The translations under genes and the position numbers were made by a program. The notes below the pieces were generated by a model that did not search any database, was not told where the DNA came from, and worked only from the letters and a program-made list of their open reading frames with translations. Positions 1 through 9,826 of a stretch of 13,890 nt of DNA are shown here, in pieces. The stretch spans positions 1-13,890 of the forward strand of contig JBBRMQ010000099.1 in assembly GCA_038230775.1 (NCBI GenBank), written 5' to 3'. The first letter of the stretch is position 1; each line of letters opens with the position of its first letter. The DNA is from JBBRMQ01 sp038230775. GTDB lineage: Bacteria > Acidobacteriota > Thermoanaerobaculia > Gp7-AA8.

Positions 1-464
1 GGAAAGAGCTGCGTCGCAAACGCCGTTGCCAGCGCGACGAACGCGCACCATCGCGACGGGAATCCGCGCTTGCGTCCGGTGAGGAACAGCATCGCCGGAA
101 TGAGCGCTCCCGGCAGCGCGACCGTGATCAGCGAACAGACGTACGCGTTGAACGTCAGCGGCATGGCGGCGTTCACGTCGATGCCGCTCGCGTTCTCGAT
201 CGCGTAGAGCGCCGCGTACGGAATTGCGGCCAGCCACGAAAGCGCGGGCGACTTGTTGGAGTACGTGTGCCCGTTCGCGTACGACACGTCGCCGGTGTTC
301 GCTGCATACGCATCGATGGCGAACGTGTGCTGTTCGACGATCGCGCGCGTCAGATCAAACTGCGAGTTCTGGTTCCATCCGCCTCCAGCGAAGGAGTACG
401 CATAGACGGCGAAGGTGAGGATCGCGATCCATTCCGCGATCCTCCGATCGCCTACTTCAGCCAC
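1..464 (-). CDS. GT-C-like multi-pass membrane protein (glycosyltransferase family 39-like), N-terminal part
   Basis: This open frame starts at GTG (464-462), inside the last codons of the S9 peptidase gene, and stays open for about 154 codons to the left edge, so the C-terminus is outside the window. The protein begins MAEVGDRRIAEW, followed by a hydrophobic segment, then a polar loop with WNQNSQFDLTRAIVEQ, IDAYAANTGD and HTYSNKSPALSW, and then at least two more hydrophobic stretches. Such an N(Q)NS..DL.RAI.E...D.Y..NTGD...YSNK(A/S)P loop is, as I recall, typical of large membrane proteins related to the ArnT/PMT (GT-C) glycosyltransferases, which use a polyprenyl-phosphate sugar donor. Codon use matches the neighbouring genes. 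The 13-base overlap with the peptidase stop implies co-translation in one operon. I see no clear ribosome binding site and no other in-frame start nearby. The family call is moderate and the sugar or acceptor is unknown. Confidence 0.68.
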   Translation of the reverse strand, partial: MAEVGDRRIAEWIAILTFAVYAYSFAGGGWNQNSQFDLTRAIVEQHTFAIDAYAANTGDVSYANGHTYSNKSPALSWLAAIPYAALYAIENASGIDVNAAMPLTFNAYVCSLITVALPGALIPAMLFLTGRKRGFPSRWCAFVALATAFATQLF

Positions 465-2467
465 TGATCGAACCAGTCACCGACCTGTTGATACCAGAGC
501 TTCGAGTTGAGCGGCTTGAGGACCCAGTGCCCTTCGTCGGGGAACACGATCAGCTTCGACGGCACGCCTTTGCGCTGCAATGCGGTGAAGAGCTGCAGGC
601 CCTGATCGATCGGCACGCGGTAATCCAGCTCGCCGTGAACGACGAGCGTCGGCGTCTTGAAGTTCTTCACGAACATGTTCGGCGACCACTTCGTGTACAG
701 CTCGGGGTTGTCCCACGGATTGCCCCTGAACTCCCACTCGGCAAACCACAACTCCTCGGTTGCGCCATACATCGACGTCAGGTTGAACACGCCGTCGTGC
801 GAGGCGAGTGCTTTGAAGCGGTCGGTGTGACCGAGGATCCAGTCGATCATGTAGCCGCCGTAGGAGGCGCCGGCCGCGCCTAACCGCGCGGGATCGACGA
901 AAGGCATTTTCGCCAGCTCGTCCACGCCGTTCATGATGTCGATGTAGACCCTGCCGCCCCAGTCGCCGGAGATCTCTTCCTCGAACTTGTGGCCGTAGCC
1001 CGTCGAGCCGCGCGGGTTGGGCATGAGGATGACGTAACCGCGCGCGGCGAACATCTGCGCGTTCCAGCGATACGACCAGCCGTCGGCCCACTCTCCCTGC
1101 GGTCCGCCGTGAATGAGCACAATCGCCGGGTATTTCTTCGAAGCGTCGAAGTTCGTCGGCTTCACCAGCATCGCCTGCACGCGCGCGCCTTCCGCGCCGG
1201 TGTACCAGATGTCCTGCTTCGCGCCCATCGTGATCGACTTCATGAGCATGTCGTTGTCGCGCGTGATCTGATCCGCGCCTCCGCCCGGCCGCAACGCGTA
1301 GATGTCGACGGGATGATCGAGCGATGACCGATCGAAGTAGATCGTGCCGTCGCGGCTGATCGCGAGCGCGTCCGCAGAGGCTTGCACCCACTTCGTGCGC
1401 GGCGTGTTGTCGTTGAGCAGAATCTGCGAGATGCCGTTCTTCGTCTCGGCCGGATAGGTGATGTAGATCGACTTGCTGTCCGGAGCCCAGGCCAACGAGT
1501 CGACGTCCTGCTGGAACGTGGGAGCCAGCCGGCGCGCCGATCCACTCATCCGGTCGTAGATCCACAGCTCCCACAGATCCGATTCGTAGCCCGCTCGCGC
1601 CTGCGAGCGATACGCGATGTAGCGGCCGTCGGGCGAGTACTTCGGGCTGCTGTCGGCGCCGGTGCGCGTGGTGATGGCGCGCGCCTCGCCGCCGACCAGC
1701 GACACGACGTAGAGGTCGGCGTTGGTCGAGATCTCCGGATGCTGCGAGACGTCGCGCGCGTAGACGAGTTCTTTTCCATCGGGCGAAATGTCGAACTCAT
1801 CGCCTCCGCCAACGGAGAACGGGGGCGCATCGAAGGCGCCGGGCGTCAGATCGCGCGCCGCGCCGCCGTTCATCGGGACGTAGAGGATGTGCGTGCGCGT
1901 CGGCTCCTGCCACGCCTTCCAGTGGCGGTAGAGCAGGCTGGTGATGATGCGCGCCGACGATTGGGTCTTTGCCGCCGCGACATCCTTCTGTTTGATGCAG
2001 GCGGGATCGACGCCGCAATCGGGGTAGATGTCCGACACGACCACGAATCCCGATCCGTCCGGCAGCCACTTGAGGCTCGCGGCCCCGCCGGCAAGATCGC
2101 CGACCTTGCGCGAGCTGTCGGCGGCGACGTCGTACACGTAGACCTGATGCGACGCCTGATCGCGATTGGAGATGTAGGCGATCGACTTCCCGTCGGGCGA
2201 CCACGCCGGACTATCGTCCTGCTTCGCGCCGTCGGTGATTTTGCGCGAGTTGCCGCCGTTCGACGGCACGAGGTAGATCGCGCTGTGGCGTGCGTTGCCG
2301 GCGAGGTCGATCGTGCTCGCGTCGTACGCGATCCACTTGCCGTCCGGTGAGACCTGCGGCGCGCCGATGCGGCGAATGGCCGCGAGATCGTCGAACGTCA
2401 TCGGGCGCTGCGCAAACGCCGTCGCGGTGATGAGAGAAGCCAGAAGCCACGAACCAAGACCCTTCAT
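452..2467 (-). CDS. Exported S9 family peptidase (DPP5 / acylaminoacyl-peptidase-like)
   Basis: A 671-residue serine peptidase of the prolyl oligopeptidase family. A signal peptide is visible at residues 1-19 (charged start, hydrophobic core, ...TATAFA before Q20), so it should act in the periplasm or outside. Residues about 25-400 form a TolB/PD40-type beta-propeller with repeated W/S-(S/A)PDGK-like strands (WSPDGKSIAY, ISPDGKELVY, YSPDGRYIAY, WAPDSKSIY). The Cys pair in YPDCGVDPAC and the LLYRHWKAW segment are as seen in bacterial DPP5-type enzymes. The C-terminal alpha/beta hydrolase domain has the oxyanion segment HGGP (453-456), nucleophile Ser535 in GASYGGY, Asp615 in GELDYR and His647 in DEGHW, so the triad is complete. 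Expected activity is release of dipeptides or acylated residues from peptides. The ATG overlaps the upstream stop as ATGA, and the downstream membrane gene starts within this gene's last codons. Confidence 0.95.
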   Translation of the reverse strand: MKGLGSWLLASLITATAFAQRPMTFDDLAAIRRIGAPQVSPDGKWIAYDASTIDLAGNARHSAIYLVPSNGGNSRKITDGAKQDDSPAWSPDGKSIAYISNRDQASHQVYVYDVAADSSRKVGDLAGGAASLKWLPDGSGFVVVSDIYPDCGVDPACIKQKDVAAAKTQSSARIITSLLYRHWKAWQEPTRTHILYVPMNGGAARDLTPGAFDAPPFSVGGGDEFDISPDGKELVYARDVSQHPEISTNADLYVVSLVGGEARAITTRTGADSSPKYSPDGRYIAYRSQARAGYESDLWELWIYDRMSGSARRLAPTFQQDVDSLAWAPDSKSIYITYPAETKNGISQILLNDNTPRTKWVQASADALAISRDGTIYFDRSSLDHPVDIYALRPGGGADQITRDNDMLMKSITMGAKQDIWYTGAEGARVQAMLVKPTNFDASKKYPAIVLIHGGPQGEWADGWSYRWNAQMFAARGYVILMPNPRGSTGYGHKFEEEISGDWGGRVYIDIMNGVDELAKMPFVDPARLGAAGASYGGYMIDWILGHTDRFKALASHDGVFNLTSMYGATEELWFAEWEFRGNPWDNPELYTKWSPNMFVKNFKTPTLVVHGELDYRVPIDQGLQLFTALQRKGVPSKLIVFPDEGHWVLKPLNSKLWYQQVGDWFDQWLK

Positions 2468-4116
2468 CGTATGTACCCCAGTGATTTCAAGTTGTTGTAG
2501 TACTCGTCATCGACTCTTGTGTTCCCGCTCTTCGTCGATCTCGTCCCGAACGTCGTGATGCGTGGCTGCGGCTCGGGAACGAGAGAGCGGCCGCGCATTT
2601 CCGTCGAAGCGGGAAAGCCGAGAAGAGCGCACATCGTCGGCGCGACATCGTATGGCGAGGCCGCCCGTGTTGGAAGCGCAAAGGTCGCCGCGACCACTCC
2701 TGATCCTGATTGTCCGGAGCCCGGGATGCCGATGAGGACCATTTCGTACTGCCTGGCGCGAAGCGCAGCGATGGTCGCGCGCAACGATTCCAGAGCGCGC
2801 ACCGACCCTGACAGCCGCGCACTTTGATCGACGTTCAGACGGTTGAGCAGGAGGTCGAGGGCGGGGAGATACGCGGTGGCGAATTGCGGATGATCGCGAT
2901 CAACCGCTGTCATCAGCCGCGCCGAAGCGTTTGCGTCGACGGCGACCGCATCGCCGGCCGCGGCCTTGAAGATGGAGGCCTGGCCGATTTCGTTGAGCGC
3001 GCCGGCGCGAACGTCATCCGTCGTCCACCAGTTCACCGCCGTGCTGACGATCGATCGGCGAGCGAAGATTTCCCAGACGTAATCGCGGTGGCGCACGGTA
3101 GGCGGCAGCGGCTCGCGCTGTCCGGTTCGACGCACGAGGAAGTCGGCGCGCGACACGGCCTGCAGCAGGCGGCGGCCGCCGAACAGGCGGACGCCCTCCA
3201 CTCCGTGCACTTCGTGGACATCGGGATTCACGCCGGTTCCGATGGTCGCCCATCGCTCCGGCGGCGAGATTTCGACCATCGGCAGCACAGGCTGCGCCGA
3301 GATGAACAGCGAGGCGAGGTCGGTGCGTGCGCGCAGGATGTCGAAGGTCATGCCGTCGACCGCCACCAGCGCGATCCGGCGAGGCGACGGCGTCGTCACT
3401 ACCTGAAGAGGCGGCTCGACCTCGCGCCGGGTGTCCCGGATCGCATAGGCCGGAAGAAACAGAAAGGCGCCGAGGATGGCGGAGGCGAGGGCCATGGGCA
3501 CGACGCGGGAGCGCTGATGAATCGCGGGAACGCGCTGCAGCTCGTGAATCGAGAACGACAGGAGCGCCGCGGAGGCGGCGAGCGTCGTCGCCAGGAACCA
3601 CAGAAGGGCGAGCGCGGCGCCGGCGACCAGCTCGATTCGCGATGGCGGCGCATCGAAACCGGACCACCAGAGTGCGAATACGATGATGAACGCTCCGCTC
3701 ACGGCCACCGAGATCGCCAGCAGCACGCCGGGACTGTCGATCACCAACGCGGGCCGCAGCTTGAGGATCCATGCGATGACGCCGAGAAGCGCAAACGCGA
3801 AGACGAAGAGCGTGCCGCCATAGAGAACCGCCATCACGAACGTCTCCCACACCGGCAGCGGCCGGTTGCGGAAGATCATCACCGACACGAACGGCAGCAG
3901 ACCGAATGCGCCAACGAGCACCGCCGCCTTCGCGCACACGGTCACGAGCTCCAGCCAGAAGGCCCTCGAGCTCCAGGGATCGAGCGCGAACCACCGCTCG
4001 ATGCCGTGCGTCAGATAGCCGCGATCGCGGAGCTGCGTTCGGAGGTCGTCGACGGACACGCGTTGAATGGTAGCCGGATCGCTGGAGGACCTCGACCATG
4101 GAATGTTCCGACGCAT
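2464..4116 (-). CDS. Membrane-anchored alkaline-phosphatase-superfamily (type I phosphodiesterase/sulfatase-like) protein, probably catalytically degenerate
   Basis: About 550 residues from ATG 4116. The frame stays open upstream to 4299, but that extension runs through the divergent control region and lacks protein-like character, so I chose MRRNIPWSR as the start. A short cytoplasmic N-terminus (LRDRGYLTHGIERWF) is followed by about five membrane segments (roughly residues 57-82, 91-119, 127-152, 160-190, 205-226). From about residue 245 comes a phosphodiesterase/sulfatase-type domain: IALVAVDGMTF with Asp254, ISPPERWATIGTG with Ser284 at the nucleophile position, NPDVHEVHGV, VNWWTT, DVAPTMCALLGFP and a C-terminal NNLKSLGYIR tail common in these proteins. 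The usual metal-binding SDHG segment is replaced by GIPGSGQSG (about 463-471), and the D-x-x-x-H motif near Asp421 lacks its His. The substrate is unknown. It is the first gene of a three-gene overlapping operon. Confidence 0.82.
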   Translation of the reverse strand: MRRNIPWSRSSSDPATIQRVSVDDLRTQLRDRGYLTHGIERWFALDPWSSRAFWLELVTVCAKAAVLVGAFGLLPFVSVMIFRNRPLPVWETFVMAVLYGGTLFVFAFALLGVIAWILKLRPALVIDSPGVLLAISVAVSGAFIIVFALWWSGFDAPPSRIELVAGAALALLWFLATTLAASAALLSFSIHELQRVPAIHQRSRVVPMALASAILGAFLFLPAYAIRDTRREVEPPLQVVTTPSPRRIALVAVDGMTFDILRARTDLASLFISAQPVLPMVEISPPERWATIGTGVNPDVHEVHGVEGVRLFGGRRLLQAVSRADFLVRRTGQREPLPPTVRHRDYVWEIFARRSIVSTAVNWWTTDDVRAGALNEIGQASIFKAAAGDAVAVDANASARLMTAVDRDHPQFATAYLPALDLLLNRLNVDQSARLSGSVRALESLRATIAALRARQYEMVLIGIPGSGQSGSGVVAATFALPTRAASPYDVAPTMCALLGFPASTEMRGRSLVPEPQPRITTFGTRSTKSGNTRVDDEYYNNLKSLGYIR

Positions 4117-4241
4117 CAGATCGTCGTTTCTGTGTGTCCTCACACAGAACCCCGAGCGACATACCGCCCGGACATTCGCCTGGCGCCAGTTCATCCACGG
4201 AATATCGATCCCATTCCATGGTTCTAAACCAAGCCATTTCA
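4117..4241. promoter_or_regulatory. Divergent intergenic region between the phosphodiesterase-like operon and the M50 protease
   Basis: About 125 bases separate the two chosen divergent starts, so the promoters of both transcripts should lie here. The clearest element is the inverted repeat at 4128-4149. I could not identify a convincing -35/-10 pair in either direction. Both adjacent reading frames stay open across this stretch, which is why longer but implausible start choices exist. Confidence 0.5.
4128..4149. promoter_or_regulatory. Perfect inverted repeat with CRP-family operator geometry
   Basis: TTCTGTGTG and CACACAGAA form perfect 9-base arms around TCCT. Within it, TGTGT-N6-ACACA has the same half-site spacing as the CRP consensus TGTGA-N6-TCACA, differing by one symmetric base in each half. 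It ends 12 bases before the phosphodiesterase-like ATG and lies 69-114 bases before the M50 start candidates (ATG 4218 and 4242). A Crp-family regulator with a CRP-type recognition helix is encoded at 11412-12092. The operator reading is an inference. A hairpin in a leader RNA is the alternative. Confidence 0.5.
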
Positions 4242-5081
4242 ATGGAATCCACTGCATCAACGGCTCCTCCAAAGCGCAACGCGTTCGGTCGCGTCGCATC
4301 GGGGTTCGTCCTCGCGGTCGGACTCGTCCTGCTGAAGTTGAAGGCCGTGGTGTTCGTCGCCTGGGAGTACATGCGCGGCCTGGCGGTCAATCCGTTCGAG
4401 GGATTCGGCCTCACGCAGTTCGTGGTGGCGGGTGCCTCGATGGCGCTCTCGATCGCCGCGTACGCGACGAAGGCGCCGCTGCCGCTCGTCGTCGGATTCG
4501 CGATCATCATTCTGATTCACGAGATCGGTCACGCGGTCGTCATCCGCGCGAAAGGGCTGCGCGCCGGCATGATGGTGTTCATTCCGTTCATCGGGGGCGC
4601 GGTCACGTTGAAAGATCAACCGCGATCGGCGTACGACGACGCGCAGATCGGTCTGGCCGGACCGATCGCCGGGACGTTCGCCTGTCTCGTCGCGCTGCAG
4701 ATCTACAAGTGGACCGGTGCGCCGCTGTATCTGGCGATCGCGGCCGCGGGATTCGCGGTGAACCTCATCAACCTGCTGCCGATCGGCATGCTCGACGGTG
4801 GCCGCATCTCCGCGGCGGTGACGAAGTGGATGTGGGTCTTCGGCGGCGGGGTGCTCGTTTACAAGGTCGTCAAACAGCCGAACCCGCTGATGCTGCTCGT
4901 CCTGCTTCTGGTGGCCTTTCAGGTCTACGCCTCGATTCTTCGCGAGAAGGACGACAAGGCGTTCTACGACGTGACCGGATCGCAACGCGCTGCAATTGCC
5001 GTTGCGTACTTTGCGTTAGTCGTGTTTCTCGGGCATCAGACGTGGATGTCCCTCAACCGTCTCTCGGCACTGGCGAAGTGA
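4242..5081 (+). CDS. M50 family site-2-protease-like membrane metalloprotease
   Basis: About 279 residues from ATG 4242. Upstream in-frame starts at 4218 and 4098 exist, but residues before MESTAST are polar and not conserved-looking, and they run through the control region. The protein is almost entirely hydrophobic with about six membrane segments. The zinc motif HEIGH is at residues 93-97 inside IIILIHEIGHAVVIRAKG. The third zinc ligand is supplied by NLLPIGMLDGGR (Asp185), the characteristic N-x-x-P-x-x-x-LDGGR of M50 enzymes. No PDZ or CBS domain is present, so it belongs with compact single-domain rhomboid-sized M50 members rather than RseP. It should cleave membrane-embedded substrates. 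The substrate is unknown. It is divergent from the phosphodiesterase-like gene. The next firm gene downstream is secA, 363 bases away. Confidence 0.88.
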   Translation: MESTASTAPPKRNAFGRVASGFVLAVGLVLLKLKAVVFVAWEYMRGLAVNPFEGFGLTQFVVAGASMALSIAAYATKAPLPLVVGFAIIILIHEIGHAVVIRAKGLRAGMMVFIPFIGGAVTLKDQPRSAYDDAQIGLAGPIAGTFACLVALQIYKWTGAPLYLAIAAAGFAVNLINLLPIGMLDGGRISAAVTKWMWVFGGGVLVYKVVKQPNPLMLLVLLLVAFQVYASILREKDDKAFYDVTGSQRAAIAVAYFALVVFLGHQTWMSLNRLSALAK

Positions 5082-5100
5082 TAGTCTTCGTGCAGTGTGC

Positions 5101-5141
5101 GGACCGGCTTTAGCCGGTCGATTGTCCGGCTGAAGCCGGCC
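5101..5141. repeat. Paired palindromes, CCGGCT-type intergenic element
   Basis: GACCGGCT-TT-AGCCGGTC (5102-5119) is followed after six bases by CCGGCT-GA-AGCCGG (5126-5139). Each is a palindrome by itself and the two are imperfect inverted copies of each other. The element sits between the M50 stop and secA and could act as a terminator-like hairpin or be a dispersed REP-like repeat. There is no T-run, so intrinsic termination is doubtful. Confidence 0.7.
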
Positions 5142-5147
5142 CTAGAC

Positions 5148-5402
5148 ATGAACGTTTACCTCCTCTTCGCACTCGCTTTCGGCGCCCTCAACGGTGGCGC
5201 GGCGGAAGTGCGCGTGCCGCGGGCCTTGACGGTGACGATTCGCGTGCGCGACGAGCGGCGCGTCTCCGTTGCCGGTGACCGGTTGAGGGTGATGCGCTTC
5301 ACGGACGGCAAGCACCGCAGACCGGCAACCGGGAACCCGTTCGTCGTCATCGCTCCTCTGCGCGGATCGATCTCCCCCCGCGCCCCCGCAGCGACCTGCT
5401 GA
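5148..5402 (+). CDS. Possible small exported protein, 84 residues
   Basis: The frame opens at ATG directly after the palindrome pair and ends at TGA 5400-5402, 42 bases before secA. The N-terminus MNVYLLFALAFGALNGGAAEV looks like a signal peptide with cleavage near Ala-Ala. The rest is basic and strand-like (VTIRVRDERRVSVAGDRLRVM) and ends in a Pro/Ala-rich tail. Third positions are G/C-rich as in the neighbours. There is no recognisable ribosome binding site and I do not recognise the family. It may be a real small exported protein, a remnant of a larger one, or chance. The 5082-5444 gap otherwise holds only the palindromes and the secA ribosome binding site. Confidence 0.38.
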   Translation: MNVYLLFALAFGALNGGAAEVRVPRALTVTIRVRDERRVSVAGDRLRVMRFTDGKHRRPATGNPFVVIAPLRGSISPRAPAATC

Positions 5403-5444
5403 CGCCCACGCGCTCGCAGTGTCACTTCGGAAAGGAATCTCCCA

Positions 5445-8177
<2,733 letters not shown>

Positions 8178-8190
8178 GGGCGCACGCGCC

Positions 8191-9741
8191 ATGACGAATG
8201 TGGACCCCGCTGCCTTCGACTTCGACGTCATCATCCTCGGTGGTGCGTTCAGTGGTGCGTCGACGGCCATCCTGCTGCGGCGGGAACATCCCGCCCTCCG
8301 CGTTCTGATCGTCGAGAAGGCCGTGGCCTTCGACGAGAAAGTCGGTGAGGCCACCACCGAGATGGCGGCGATGTTCCTGACTCGCCGGCTGGCAATGTGG
8401 CAACACCTGGAGACAGAGCATCTGCCGAAAGAAGGACTGCGCTACTGGTTCACGAACGATCGTGTGACCGGACACGCGAATGCGACCGAGGCGGGCGGCT
8501 ATCTGCGCAGTGCGGTGCCGTCGTTTCAACTTCGCCGAGACGTGCTCGATGAGCATCTGCTGGCGACCGCCGTTGCCGAAGGCGCCGAATTGCGCCGGCC
8601 GGCAAAGGTGGTGGACGTCCAGCTCGCCGATTTCGACAACCGCGTGATGCTCGAGGATGGCGCGACGCTGCGCTGCCGATGGCTCCTCGACGCCACCGGT
8701 CGCGTCACCCTCCTCGGTCGCAAACTAGGTCTGATCAAGAGAAACGACGACCATCCGATCGCAGCCGTCTGGTGCCGCTGGCGGAAGGTGACACACATCG
8801 ACGACATCGCCGCGCGCCATGGCGCTCTGGCCACGCGCAACATCGGCTCGCGGCGGCTGTCCACGAATCACTACGTGGGTCTCGGCTACTGGATCTGGGT
8901 CATCCCGCTCGGCAACGGCGAGACGAGCATCGGCGTCGTCTTCGACAAGCGCCTGATCGATCTGCATCAGAGCAAGGACCGTCCGCGCGATTTCATCGCA
9001 TTCCTGAAGGCCATCCCGTCACTGGCCGAGCTGCTGCAAACGGCGGAGCCGCGACTGGACGATCTCCGTTTCTATTCGCATCTGCCGTACGTCGCGACGC
9101 AGTACATGGGACGCGGATGGGCGTTGCTGGGCGACGCGGCGGCGTTTCTCGATCCGTACTATTCGCCGGGCCTCGATCACGCGTCGTTCACCGCGGAAGC
9201 GACCGCCGCCATCGTCGGTCGGGAGGCGAGTGGGGAGGACGTCCATGCCGCGATCGCGGAACACAACGAGGCTTTCGTCCGCTCCTACGATCGGTTTTTC
9301 AAGGCCGCATACCAGGACAAGTACTACTACATGGGGGAAGCGGATCTTCTGTCCGCATCGTTCATTCTCGATACCGCGCATTACTACATTTTCCTGGTCA
9401 TGCCCGCCTATCGCTTCATGAAGAAGTTCTTCTGGATGCCGGTGCTGGGACCGAAGCCCGCGTTCTTCAGCTATCACCTCATGCGGTTCTACAATCGGCG
9501 ATTCAAATCGATTGCCCTCGCGCGGCAGGCGGTGGGCGAGGCCGGCCGACGCAATGACGGCCGTCGCATCAAGGTCTATTTCAACCTGAACGCCGCTCCG
9601 TTTCACATGCTCCTGCGCGGCGTGAAGTTGTGGGCGATCGCCGAGATCGACAACGTCAGACTTTCGATTCGCCGCTTGCTGCACCGGCCGCGGACCGGAG
9701 CCGGTGCGTCGAGCGAAAAGGGTGTTCGAGAAACAACCTGA
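8191..9741 (+). CDS. FAD-dependent halogenase-like oxidoreductase
   Basis: 516 residues from ATG 8191, which lies 13 bases after the secA stop and has GAGGG about 11 bases upstream. The frame also continues upstream into secA, but that part is a low-complexity shadow. The N-terminal FAD-binding fold has VIILGGAFSGAS (13-24), acidic VEK at strand 2 (41-43) and KVGEATTE (50-57). WIWVIP at 234-239 matches the WxWxIP signature of flavin-dependent halogenases, and GDAAAFLDPYYSPGLDH (314-330) is the second FAD contact. Lys80 in LPKEGLRYWF sits where variant-B halogenases carry their catalytic lysine, but I cannot prove the alignment. The C-terminal 150 residues are rich in Tyr, Phe and Met. Halogenases need a partner flavin reductase, and none is in the window. 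A geranylgeranyl-reductase-like oxidoreductase is the alternative. The substrate is unknown. Confidence 0.8.
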   Translation: MTNVDPAAFDFDVIILGGAFSGASTAILLRREHPALRVLIVEKAVAFDEKVGEATTEMAAMFLTRRLAMWQHLETEHLPKEGLRYWFTNDRVTGHANATEAGGYLRSAVPSFQLRRDVLDEHLLATAVAEGAELRRPAKVVDVQLADFDNRVMLEDGATLRCRWLLDATGRVTLLGRKLGLIKRNDDHPIAAVWCRWRKVTHIDDIAARHGALATRNIGSRRLSTNHYVGLGYWIWVIPLGNGETSIGVVFDKRLIDLHQSKDRPRDFIAFLKAIPSLAELLQTAEPRLDDLRFYSHLPYVATQYMGRGWALLGDAAAFLDPYYSPGLDHASFTAEATAAIVGREASGEDVHAAIAEHNEAFVRSYDRFFKAAYQDKYYYMGEADLLSASFILDTAHYYIFLVMPAYRFMKKFFWMPVLGPKPAFFSYHLMRFYNRRFKSIALARQAVGEAGRRNDGRRIKVYFNLNAAPFHMLLRGVKLWAIAEIDNVRLSIRRLLHRPRTGAGASSEKGVRETT

Positions 9742-9747
9742 TGGAGG

Positions 9748-9825
9748 TTACGCGCCGCAGTTGTAGAGACCGTACTCCGGGGCGGCGGCGGGCCTAACAA
9801 TGAGATCGCGAAATTCCAGTCTCAT
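9748..9825 (-). CDS. Possible 25-residue ORF coupled to the DedA stop
   Basis: The ATG (9825-9823) overlaps the DedA stop TGA (9824-9822) as ATGA and opens a 25-codon frame beginning MRLEFRDLIV and ending EYGLYNCGA before TAA. The overlap type is the one used for coupled translation elsewhere in this window. No family is recognised and it may be chance. It fills most of the gap between the converging halogenase-like and DedA genes. Confidence 0.22.
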   Translation of the reverse strand: MRLEFRDLIVRPAAAPEYGLYNCGA

Positions 9826-9826
9826 G
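9801..9826. terminator. Weak inverted repeat between convergent genes
   Basis: TGAGA (9801-9805) and TCTCA (9820-9824) form short arms around a 14-base loop, with A/T flanks adding one more pair. The position between the convergent halogenase-like and DedA genes suits a bidirectional terminator, but the stem is short and there is no good T-run. Confidence 0.15.

Noticed and set aside
4096..4221. Ten-base long-range inverted repeat CCATGGAATG ... CATTCCATGG
   Set aside because: The arms are 106 bases apart and centred on the palindrome CCATGG, and one lies in coding sequence. Chance is likely.
2824..4227. 467-codon plus-strand open frame
   Set aside because: It lies antisense to the phosphodiesterase-like gene, is dominated by Arg, Gly, His and Asp/Glu, and shows no domain. 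It is a GC-rich shadow frame.
3014..4510. 498-codon minus-strand open frame
   Set aside because: It overlaps both the phosphodiesterase-like gene and the M50 gene out of frame, and its Arg-rich composition marks it as a shadow.
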